Shown piece by piece: positions 14,101-24,950 of a stretch of DNA of 64,000 nt; the first letter of the stretch is position 1; each line of letters opens with the position of its first letter. Made by a program: the position numbers and the translations under genes. This DNA comes from Branchiostoma floridae (lineage: Eukaryota > Chordata > Leptocardii > Amphioxiformes > Branchiostomatidae). Location of the stretch: contig NC_049983.1 of NCBI RefSeq assembly GCF_000003815.2, positions 12,307,454-12,371,453 of the forward strand, in the 5' to 3' direction. Under the pieces are notes generated by a model that was given only the letters and a program-made list of their open reading frames with translations, ran no database searches and was not told the origin of the DNA.

Positions 14101-17100
14101 AAGCTGGACCTATGAATTCTTCTCATTGTTTATACATGTAAAGGGTTATGGTAACAAAGTTGTACTTCTAATGGCCTGTCTTAGAACAGACATATTCATG
14201 CATATGAAATATAACAAGTGTGTTGCATTTATCACAGGTGTTCTGTGAGGAGGATACACCGGGTGAAAATAGACAACAACTTGTCCAAGGCCCCCTACCC
14301 CCCAGCATCAGACACACCATGTTCACTGAGCTGAAAGCTGGTGCATCATACACCATCTATGTGGAAATACTGGTAAGCTTACTTCTGGGGGCCTCCAAGG
14401 GGAACTTTCAACCTATCCATCATTCCATCATACTAGTAAATCATTCCATCATATGATAACTTCATACATTAATTTCTCACATTTTATTGAATTTCTTATC
14501 AAAAATGGTGATCTAAGGGAAAGAACCAAAAGCAATCAAACCAGGATTAGTATTTTACCTTTAAAGCCAATGTTTTGCTAAGATTGGCTATATTTTTTTT
14601 TCCTTTTCAGGTTGAAGGCCTTCCTAACCCTGTCAGGTGTAAACCAATCAGAGAGGTCCCTGCACAGGTCCCACCAGCACCTCATCTAAGGCTGTCTGTG
14701 ATTGGCCAGAGGGAGAGGCAGAAGATTGAAAACATTATATTTGAACTAGTTAATAGGAAAAACAGGTAAGGGCCAATGACATATCTACACTTCATTCTGA
14801 CATCAAAGAAAGCTCAAATGTAAGCAACAGGCAAAGAGTAGTATGACGTGACTTTTAGCTATTGTTTGGAACATGCGTGACTCTAATTCTATTTTGGACA
14901 CTTGATGACATACAGCAGCTTTGAAACTTGTGTACACAAATTCTGTCTCACCAAACTGTTAATTAAAACTGTACTTTATCTACTTCCACAGTCTGCAGAA
15001 ATCAGTGCAATATCAGCAAAGTCTTCAAAGTCACAAGAAACCATCCAAGGAACCAGAGGTAGGTTATAGTTGGTTGCTTTGTCCTAAAAATACATAAAGA
15101 CTAAATTAAAGCATATACATTGTGACATCAACTGTCATAATTTCACCGGGTGCCATAAGACCGCCACATAAAAAACATTTTATGGAGGCCTTCCCAAGAT
15201 TGTCTTTATCACCTAGATATCTGATGTGTGTACCTTAGGATTACTGATGCTGCATTAGTACACCTCTTTAAATCACTTTAATTTCATGTATCTTCTTATG
15301 TGATGGTGTTATGGCATCAGATGGAGTTACGAGAGTTGATGTTACAACTTTGACAAGTACCTGAAACTGATAGTGATCTACTTACTTTTTCATACTTAGA
15401 GGGGTACCAATCTGTCAATACAAAGATACCGTACGGTAGGATATATTTCTTAAGTTACAGTTACCCTTCGTTTTTCTAATTCACAAACAGCATATTATCT
15501 CATTCTTCCAGTTGGAGAGATTGCAATCTTCCAAGAAAGAGTTGGAGAAGATGATTTACAGGTGTTTCAAATCTCTGCCACAATATACAGGTTTGTCTTC
15601 TACCTTGCATTTTCCTTCTCATAACATCTTGTTTATTTTGAAATATTTTACAGTTAGCAAATAGTAGGCCTCTTGTAACCCGATACTCTGTCGAACTCGC
15701 ATAGCAACGGGAAAGAATACCCTAGCAACCGACCGCCGTGATAGATCTATACAATTCTATGCAATTCTCGGTCTCTATGATGACATCATTGTAGACAGGG
15801 GTCACCTGGTTCTTCCCTGGTTCTTACCATTAGTCCTGTATATTGCCATGTTGCTGTGATTAAGCTCCATCAGAATCTGGTTGCATCCTAGTCTATGGGG
15901 TCATTGTCTGTATCCCATTGGTCACTAAATGGTGATTAACAAAAGTGAAAAGATGGTGCTGAGACTTGTGCACAGTAACTTACAAGTAATCTCATAACAA
16001 ATTTAATACACAGTGGCACCAGTATTTCCCATTCCTTTCTGTAGACGCATTCCCACTGTGGGTCTCTCCTTGGTGCTGAAACAGTTATCATTCTGTACTG
16101 TGAAGTTTTCCTTCTTATATAATGAAAACCAGCATTCATCTTTTTGTATTCTACAAAGTAAAAATGTACCAAGTGAATATATAATGATTCGATGATAAAT
16201 GATTCATTTGTTTGTTGTTCCTACCAGGTGTGGTGAACTTGACCCTTGAGTGGGAGGTGACAGACACCATTGATGCAGTAGTGAGGGGGTATATTGTACA
16301 GGTGAATGGGGAGCAGTATGGAACTGTACTGCATGAAGGGGTCACCAAACTTGACATCCAGGTAAACACATCTCATTACACTATTTGATGTAATAGCTGT
16401 GGGATCTACATGTGATGCATATCTCATCACACAAATCTAATAAAACAAGTTTTGATAGATTGTTTGTCTTCTTTGTTTGCATTGCCTTTCATGGTGCAGC
16501 ATAGCTGAGTAGTAATACGATGTACATGTTTTTTATAACCTGGGCTGGAATCAGTCATAAGTTAGTGTATGGTAGGAGGCAAACTCAAACATACAGTCTT
16601 TAATCTGGCATCACCTAATAGGATAATAGCAGACTCAATGAGTCTGCAAGATCTAAAAGGACATTTGTGTTCTGAATATGGCCATTGTCCTCTTGATTGC
16701 CATGTAGTTTTAGGGATTGGTCAATGTTTGTTTGCTCCCTAACCCCATTCAATTTGACAGTAGATTTTTAAGCAAAACTTACGCTTGAATCTCTGACAAT
16801 TTTGAAAGTGTCTTTCTGGTGATTGCCAAATTCAGTGAAATGCCATTGACAATTTAATGCTGGCCTTATGGGCAGTGTTGATTCCATGTACTTGGTGTCA
16901 TGACAGAATCTGATACATCTAGTGATGGTGTTACTTTCTCAATGATGACCTTTGCCCTCCAGCTGGACCTGGAGAGACGTTTCCACAGTGTGCAATTATT
17001 GACAGTAACTCACTACCCCGAGGACACGCGGCAGTCGTCCACACTGCAGGTCTGTACGGAGGACTTCCTGCCGTTTGCCGTCTTCTGTTTCCATCACGTC

Positions 17101-19661
17101 CACAAGCAACTGGCCAGGTACTGGAGAACATGATTGTCACATATCGCAACTGGTTGTACATTTGTATTTCATTTATTAATGTGTTAAACATAGGTTATTG
17201 TTCATGCATTGTTGTCTGATGTTCTATGATATGAGTAGCAGTAGATTTCTAACAAATTTTTTATTCTGGTATGCTTATTGCAGATGGCCAGATAAGGGAT
17301 GCTGTTACTATGGTGACAGCCTGCCTGAGGAGCAGCAGTCTGCCCCACCTGTCAATCAGTGGTTGCTAGGGCGATGCACCCCTCCCCCTGCCTGTACAGT
17401 GTATGATGTAATGACAGAAGGTTGTGCACCACTGGTGACCAGGAGACAGATCCCCCGACCTGATGTCATACTCTTCTGGACAAGCTGGTGAGAAATGGAT
17501 GATCTTTCATCTGCTCTATGAGGCCTTATTAATATTGAGTATATCATGGGTACTTCTCTTTTTCTTTAGTGTGCTGAGACAGGACTGCCAAAGAACACTT
17601 TTTAAAAAGAAAAGTAATATACATGTATAGTAGTATTATTCTCAAACAAAATTTATGGTATTCAGGATGCTTGTTCAGGGGCTATCAGCATAGGAACATC
17701 ATTTTCATTTTCAAACACCTTCTATGGTAACTGTTGTCCAGGTGTGTGGCATCCAAGAGAGTCATGCCTTTCTTTGTGGACTACGCCCGAGAGAACACGC
17801 TGCGGTGTGCCTTCACTGCCTGCTGCTGCGGCACGGCGAGCGGCCACGATCACATGACCAAACTCCAGGACCTGATCCTGGACCGCTGCTGGAGGAATGA
17901 TGTCACCGTCAGACACTGCTGCTGTTGCCAGGCAACCAGAGTGCAGCTGGAGAGGGACACGCCGGTGCAGAGAGGAGCCATGCTGCAGAGACTGTCGTCC
18001 AACGTGCCGCAGCTGTTTGGTGTGCCTGGGGTGCCAACCATGGTGGTCATCAGTGCTGATGGTGGGTGGGGACGTACTAATGTTACTTGTTTCAAAGTCT
18101 GTGGATCACTTTAAGCACCTTTAAATGGAATTTCAAGACTGTAACCTACTTAGATTTCCTTGAAATCCACCTAGTCCAGTACTTGTTTTGCTCCTTGTCA
18201 TTCTGCTCTATGTTCTGAGAAGTGATGTCAAGAGCCAGAAATCAAGTAGCTGGCCCCGGGGAACATCCGTATGTTGTTAGAAATATATACTAGTAGACTA
18301 TACATCCCCAGAATGTAATTGGTAAATGTCTCAACATACCATGTGTACAGGGTCATATTCCCTGTCAACACGTTGCTAGATTTTTATGTCAATTAAGTCC
18401 ATCCAATAGTAGTTAAAGAGACATTACCTGTTCCCCCAGGGTACCTAGCCTGGAGAGGTCAGATCTGTGCAATAGATTACCCATCATTCAAAGCCACCAT
18501 GGATGAGGTGGTGGAGAAGGTTCTGTCTCGTCGGCCGGCACCAGCTGGCTACAGTTCTGTTGGGCACAGTCTGGCTTTGGGAAGACCAGGTTAGTTTTCC
18601 TGAGTTATCTTCCATTTGTACAGTTGTATAGGTGGGATATTGTGTCCAAACCTCTGCATTACTACCTGACAGTATTTGGTTTAGTTCCAGTTTGCTTGTG
18701 TAACCAGGACAAAACTGTACATAAAATTTCATATAGCCTCAATGATAAAACTTACTGGCGTTTTATAGTGATTCCTGTGTTAATGTTCATAAATAGGTAG
18801 AAATCATAAACAACTAGTTGGAACGGAAGAGACGATCTCAGGGATAGAACTGAATATTGAGTCAATTTCATAATTCCAATGTCATATCAGTCATTGATAT
18901 CAAACAGAGTCTTTAACATCAGCAAGTTCTGATGAATGAGGAGCCAATTTGCTTTCCTGTTCCCCTTTGTGCTCATAGGTCGGCCCAGAACCATGTCTGC
19001 TGTCTCCAAGACTTCGTCCTCCCAACACTCCACCATGTCTGAACCCACCATGTCCAGACTTCCCCAGACTGGCAGGGCAGGTAACATCAACAGGCACAGT
19101 GCACCTATACTCAGGTACAGAGGGACTCAGGGTTGTTAGGGTAACACTAGATGAATGAACAGGATAGACAAAAATAAATAAAACTTAAAAAGATATACTG
19201 TTTTACTCCTGCAGTTCTCTACAAGTGACACTCCAGATATTCTCAAGAACCTCCTTTCAAACTGTACATTGATTTTAAACCATACTGCCTACTAAGTATT
19301 AGGAGAAATCATCCATTACACAAGGTATCTAATACATGTACATACAAGTTGACTGTTTTGATATTTTCATATCAGGGACATATTTTGATATTTCAGACTG
19401 AGAGAAAGGATGAAAATGCTGAAACTGAGAGAATCACAACCAACAGAGGACAGAAATGCGTGGGATGGGGAGGAACCATTGTTACTAAAACCGGTAGCCC
19501 CTATCATTGTGGAGCCAAATGGGATCACCCCTCCCTCAACTATTATTGTAACTCCCCCTACACCTGAGAGGAAGAGAGTTGCAGGTTTCAAGTCCCAGAA
19601 TTCCTCTGGCCCAACTTTTGTCCTGTGGAGAAGAAGAGATCCAAGGGCTGCTTCTCAGTGA
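8154..19661 (+). CDS. Tandem fibronectin III protein with CxxS thioredoxin domain
   Basis: Seventeen exons (8128-8227, 8433-8578, 10972-11027, 12302-12486, 13234-13414, 13862-14044, 14238-14372, 14611-14765, 14992-15058, 15512-15590, 16228-16361, 16963-17117, 17284-17487, 17742-18061, 18440-18589, 18979-19114, 19397-19661) keep phase throughout, giving 874 residues from the ATG at 8154. Several fibronectin III-like units can be seen (for example ITVEWSRP...YDVYIDREF and LTLEWEV...YIVQVNGEQYG), with a short coiled coil near residue 370-420. They resemble FN3 units of RIM-binding proteins only in general style. Residues about 575-720 form a thioredoxin-like domain: DVILFWTSWCVASKRVMPFF, then GVPGVPTMVV with the cis-proline. 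Cys586 is kept, but the second active-site cysteine is Ser589. A Cys-rich insert (CCCG, HCCCCQ) of roughly 50 residues lies between. There is no signal peptide, so it is probably intracellular. I do not recognise a named orthologue. The start could be further upstream. Confidence 0.8.
9380..10325. mobile_element. Non-autonomous TIR DNA transposon
   Basis: The ends are inverted copies: CTCGTTCTCATTGAAATGTC at 9388 and, on the other strand from 10318, CTCGTTCTCATTTAAATGTC, both preceded by CTATA plus two bases. The element is about 946 bp, lies in intron 2 of the FN3-thioredoxin gene, and has no transposase-like reading frame. Inside are three copies of GGTAACGTTTGTTAC and three of a motif close to CAGGCGACAG. 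The superfamily is not clear. Confidence 0.6.
9554..9583. repeat. Perfect 30-bp palindrome with two half-copies downstream
   Basis: GTAACAAACGTTACC is followed directly by its reverse complement GGTAACGTTTGTTAC. The same 15-mer recurs as single copies at 9740-9754 and 9922-9936, spaced by about 171 and 182 bases. All lie inside the TIR element. They look like repeated subterminal protein-binding sites, as transposase-binding motifs often are. Confidence 0.85.
11331..11565. mobile_element. Hairpin MITE in intron of FN3-thioredoxin gene
   Basis: About 40-bp imperfect inverted repeats: the left end reads GTGTACCTTACCCTGGGGAA and the right end, on the other strand, reads GTACACTTACCCTGGGAAAA, both followed by an ACGCGGT or CCGCGT block. 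An inner pair (CGATCCCCGCC against GGCGGTGATCG) continues the fold. The element is about 235 bp, GC-rich inside, and has no coding capacity. Confidence 0.6.
12609..12787. mobile_element. MITE with ATACTGNAAATGCA ends
   Basis: The 179-bp element starts ATACTGTAAATGCAGAAATG and ends, on the other strand, ATACTGCAAATGCATGTAAG. The interior is rich in CGCGGT and ACCGCG and also folds back. MITEs with these ends are, to my knowledge, common in marine invertebrate genomes. It lies in intron 4 of the FN3-thioredoxin gene. Confidence 0.7.
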
Positions 19662-22600
19662 CTATAAAGGCAAAGGGCACACCATGAAGCCTGGTGGAGA
19701 ATTGGAAAATAAGCAATGCCATATGCAGTCGCAGTTGCATGGTTTACAAAATTTCATTATGATAGTTTGGGGAAACAATTTTCCCACAAATGAATGATAG
19801 AAGAGAAGTAATTTGCTATTCTTAAATCATTTTTAATCTTGGGTTTGAATACATGTATGAGAAAAATATATCTTTTATTCAACACTTGTAGGTTACTGGA
19901 CTTACAATGTAGTCACACATATCATATTGCCACTGACCCTGTTTTCTGTGACAGCATGCCTTTAATATGTTACACGTACTATTTTTTTGCACATGATAAC
20001 AAAATTTTCAAGATAATATTATTTTCACATTACAAAGAAAGAACAGGATGGTTATAATTTAGGTACATATAATACAGTTTGGAATGAACTTTGATTTTCT
20101 TAACCATAACTAGTCAGATATGCTTAAATGAGGATTGTTGCAAAGTATTTATTAGTAGGTATGAATTAAAAATTTGTCAAAAGTTAGAATCAATTTGTGT
20201 ACAGATACTAACAACAGAGATATAGATCTCCTATTAACACAAAATTGAATGTAATTGGCACAAAGTCTCAAAAGACTTAGTGCACCACTATAATGGTAAC
20301 ATGTTGAAGGTAAATGATGACCAGGATGTTGCAATATTTCTTCATAGTTGTTCCATTTATAAAAGCATGTTAGAATAACTTACCTACTTTTCAGATTTTG
20401 CTTTTATGTTTTTCTACAAAGTAACATATTGTCACCAATTCTTGAAAAAAAATCAAATCACTAGATGTGCTATTTTAAACTTTCAAAGATTCAATAATCA
20501 TACTGTAACAATGGAAATCAAACTGTAATTGACTTCACTGTAGAGTATCCCTTTGTAAAAGGTATTGGGCAATAGTACGGTTTGTAGCTACAAGTTACAT
20601 TTGTACAATGTTAGACAAATGCGCGGAATGACTCACCGTCATATCAGTGAGACCGTATAAATATACAGAGTGTATATCGTTCTCATCTTCGAGTCAATGA
20701 TTAATTCAGAATGTCTCAAATTGACTCTCGAGTTTTGTCGTCAGTGTGTGCGTGCTTGCTGCATTCAGTCCACTTAAAATACATCCCTACTAGCTACGTA
20801 TGTAGTCCGAATTGAAATGGCATACATATTGACGAAAAGGGCTCCAAGTTTAACCGCTTGCAAAAGCCGTACTTAGAATTTTTTGTCTCAAAATGAGCAA
20901 ATGTATTTAATACCAGACCGGTTTCGTCCTAATAACTTCGTGATATCTAAGTAGTCGTGCGTGATCAGCCTAAACAAGGGCAAGAAAGTCCTGGAGTGAA
21001 ACCCCTACGAGAGCCAAATCTCGTTTCCGAAGTCGTGAAATGGTCTAATCTGGGAATGAGAGGCACTTCCTTAAACTTGCGGCCGAATTTATAAATCGAC
21101 TGGCAAATGGCTGGAACGTCAAAATCGCCCGATTTTTCCCTAAAAATCTATCCCGACACAAATTGTACTGGGCTCGGTGTATCACTCCGGCAAGTTTTAA
21201 GTTATTGTCTTTTCTACCATTTGGTGCAGAGCTGACATCACATGGATTAAATCCTAACGGGCAAGCTGCTAAAAATCGTCTGAATGTCGTTGTAGTTGCC
21301 TGGATGTCGACCACCAACAAGGATCCCCTTGTGTCTCTGTGGTGGCAAAGTTAATTCAACCGACCGTTACCGACTTGTCTTACAAATCCATAAAATCGCC
21401 TAGCGGGACCCACTAATTAACCTTAGTGCTAATAGGGAAAAGGGTGACCATCTAAAGCTAAGGGACGTGCAATTTGTCCGTACGTCCACCACGTATTTCT
21501 GAAAACGTTCCGGCTGTACAGGGCAGGCGCGTTGTCCGTACTGACACGTACGGGGGACGAATCCACAGCCCGATGGCACACAAAGTTTTGCCTGCACGTA
21601 AAGTTCTATGGTGTGTCTGCCTGCTCCAAAATCCGTCGGATTCCCTACGAGTGGCACTTTTTTTTCACGTAGTCAGTACTTATTTGTACGTACGGCGGGT
21701 TGTGCCCTTAGCTCAATGTGCATGTTTATAATTATATATGGAAAACAACTTATTTGAGAGACGTGCAAGGCGGAAATCGTAAACGTGTCGCACAGACGTG
21801 GCTGTGGACAAAATACACAACGTGAAAAGAGAACAAATATAATGAGATAGAAACATGGAAACACCAAAGAAGGTTGGGAGGTGTGAGCAACCCTCATTGT
21901 CGGTGTGACCAACAAGACTACCTGTTTTTGTGACCCGCTGTTTGTTAACGCCATGGCAACCGCCTTGGAATGACAGAATTGATGACACACTTGGAGGCCA
22001 GAGGCAGACGAGGTAAGCGGGCCTTTACAGAAGCTGCAACTGGTGAGGAATTGATGTTTTAATCGCCAGAGCGCTATAGCAGGAGAGTGTCTCAGAGAGT
22101 AGGACACCAACCAATTTTATACCACTGCGGATTCACAACTTAACTCAAAGGTGAGACACAGAAGGATGTTGATTATCTGTGGTATTGCTTTCCCGGCCGC
22201 GGCTTCTTTGTTCATACATCTTGGTATAAACGAGAGTAGATAGTGGACCAAGGAAGTTATATGAAATTAATCAGAATAACCTTATTGGTGTAGTACTTCA
22301 GGGCCAAGTGACAGCCCGACCAGTTGACTTTGATTTTCTCTACAGAGTCTATCATCGCTGCCTTCGTTGCAACAAAAATATTCAATCACCATCCCAAATT
22401 CCAGAACAGGACACAAACTTCGCCATGGCAATGTACCAAGGCGGTTCAACCTCCTTGCCATGTACAAAGCGCCGTCTTATCAAATAACATGTCAATCGAC
22501 TTGTTGCGCCAATCAAACCTTGTACATGGCATTTAAGGACAATACTTACTAAGTTCTATCATGGAATTTTGTTATTTTTCTGAAAATAATCCATTAATGT

Positions 22601-22939
22601 TCCGTCTCACCTCGCGACTGTTGTCCTTTGGTTCTGTACCGTATATAACCGCCTGTTCAACCAAGGTTATATCAAGGTTAAAACCTACTTGGTTATATAG
22701 AGTATATAACCCCCTTGGTTCAACGAACATCCTATTGTTAAAGGATCATTGGACCAAGGTTACTAGTATATGGGACAAAGAGGTCGTCAGTGAAAGGAAT
22801 TCACAGAATCCGGTGACTAAATTGCTTTCTTATTGTACACATGACTGCGGTTGGATAAGACCGTAGTAGAATCGTCGAGTAGAATCGTCGCCGGGTGACA
22901 GATGTTCAGTGCAAGCTGACAAAGTTGCTTTGTTCAAGC

Positions 22940-22963
22940 AAGGACGTTTCATATAACGTCCTT
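22940..22963. repeat. Short hairpin AAGGACGTT / AACGTCCTT
   Basis: Perfect 9-bp arms separated by TCATAT. An outer, weaker pairing involves the repeated GTTCAAGCAA on each side. The design matches the hairpins at 23697 and 35895. Confidence 0.6.
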
Positions 22964-23696
22964 CGTTCAAGCAAAGATAAGATGGGCGAAAAAATTCTTA
23001 TGTTTTCTGGTTGCCTCTTTTTCAATGTCATTTTTTTCAAGTTTGACAAGCAAAAATGCAATCATTTTATTGGAGGAACGTTTACGTGTTAAAAACGCAC
23101 ACAAATACTACAAATTTGAGTACAATTCTCTTGAGTACAGTTCTACACGACACATTGGATGAACGGTTACAAATATAACAAGAACTGACCGTAAAAAAAT
23201 CAAATAGGTGTAAATTCGGGGTTATCTGTGAAATAAATCAACTATGAAACTCAATGAAAACAATTTGACTGGTAGGCCCATGGAGCTTAACAGAAAGTTA
23301 ACTGTCGTTGATTTGTCTGCACTGTCTACCCGCACATGATAGTGCCAGACACTCGATGTGTATTCTAGAAGGTGTATTGTACATCGTTTTGTGACAAAAG
23401 AATAAAACCATTGCGAAGGACAATAACTATGAAGGAATATTTCATAGTGATGCAAATTCTACTTGTCTTGGTTACACATGGGTAGGAGCAGCGCGCATGT
23501 GCAAATTCGCCTCAGTTTCAAATAAGACGCGATGTCTAGCACACAAGACTGAGGGAACACAGCAAAGCTGGTGGGTTACGTGAGTACACATTTATGAGTT
23601 TTATCTTGTGTTGCGGCAAATTATGGAGTTTGATACTTTCTGACATAGTTAACAATCTAGCGGGGTGACATGGGGCGGAACAGGTGTTGGTAACAG

Positions 23697-23737
23697 CAAG
23701 GAGGTTATATAGACATGTCTATATATAAACCTCCTTG
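23697..23737. repeat. 41-bp near-perfect palindrome of AAGGAGGTT type
   Basis: The left arm CAAGGAGGTTATATAGACAT faces GTCTATATATAAACCTCCTT(G). The arms pair almost fully. The same AAGGAGGTT/AACCTCCTT design recurs at 35895-35927, so this is probably a very short palindromic repeat family. Confidence 0.65.
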
Positions 23738-24131
23738 GTAACTGCATCCCGTCTACGCGCATAACTTGTATCTAAAGACGATCTATCACAGAGTACCACT
23801 TGTAGGATCTTGTAGCCAATGAAACTAAATTCAAAGTAAAGTAATGACACTGGACCGACTGATGAAAATCCCCAGAGCAGATCGTGTGGTTTCGAACGCT
23901 GCCATTGGGCGTTTGGTCGGCAACCTGAGGAATCACGCGTTACGAGCAAATTAATAGCTGGGCGAATGAATGACATGGTATTGCCTGAAAAGTTTCACTG
24001 GTATCTAGACTATGTGTTCTCACCATGTGATACTTTTCTCCGGTTAACTTGAAGAACCACACGTTACAAGAAAGTAGGTTAAGTACGCACCTGTCCAGAC
24101 AGCTGACTGAGCCATCAGCAGGAAATTGCGC

Positions 24132-24279
24132 GTAGCCTCTACCAGCGACTCCGCGGATCGCTGGACCCGGGTCACGTTCTGACTCATATGGCCGACCGGC
24201 TCCCCTAGCATACTGTTCCCTCTACTCGTCCAATTTCTACAACTTGACCAGTGGATCCGCGCAGCCTGCTAGAGGCAAC
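24132..24279. mobile_element. Short MITE with GTAGCCTCTACCAG ends
   Basis: The left end GTAGCCTCTACCAGCGACTC matches, on the other strand of the right end, GTTGCCTCTAGCAGGCTGCG, and both continue into GCGGATC and CTGG. It is about 148 bp long and has no reading frame of its own. Confidence 0.55.
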
Positions 24280-24950
24280 AGCGTCGTGCCAACACCTGGC
24301 TAGGGACCCATAGGGGAAGACAACTGCGCGTATTACACTTACGTGCAAACTCCGCTTGTGATGACGTTAGCCCGTGTATCATTCTTCACACGGGGTACCC
24401 AAAAATTAGCTTATTGTATCTTTAGAATTAGTAATGACGATGATGTAGATCTATACTAGTATGAAACCTGCATCATCTTATGAGTCATCTTTGTTCAAAT
24501 GTTACATTTTCGCAATTGCACTCTGACGCATTTACCTTGTTCTAACCTGACAGTCTGGCCATTGAAGGACGTCCTTGGTCTGGCATACTCCGTCAAGACA
24601 AAATTACAGAAACAAGGAGGTTGTAAACTAGATGCATATCTGCATAATTATATAGATGTGTATGATTGTTTCCATTGTTACATACATGTGATCCTTACCA
24701 TGTGATCTGTACTTTTTTAATAGCCCAGTGGGGCAAGTTGCTGGAAAAATAGTAGAAATTTGTCAAATATGCCAAGAATTAGCAAATTGTACTCCTAGTC
24801 CTCCTGCATATACATGCATCTATTATTCAGTCTATCTGGCCAATTTCTATTTCCCAGCAACCTACGGAATCTGGTAGAGTTACAACATCCCTGAAAGAAC
24901 TAACCACTGTAGCTTACATCACAGCTGACAATGTTAATTCCCCATGATGG

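Larger units (their letters stand above)
19662..24950. other. Gap between FN3-thioredoxin and zinc-finger genes
   Basis: No coding exon is supported. 19662-20560 is A/T-rich and probably the 3' UTR of the upstream gene. 20600-21720 is richer in CpG and includes a TATA-like box (TATAAATATA, 20657). 22600-23740 holds TATATAACC-type hairpins. 23460-23580 is CpG-rich and ends in a good donor (GTGAGTACA at 23580), so it could be a non-coding first exon of the zinc-finger gene. One MITE lies at 24132-24279. Confidence 0.4.

Noticed and set aside
21045-21657. Coding frames in the CpG-rich part of the 20-22 kb gap
   Set aside because: Several short frames overlap on both strands; none has splice sites in phase or a recognisable domain.
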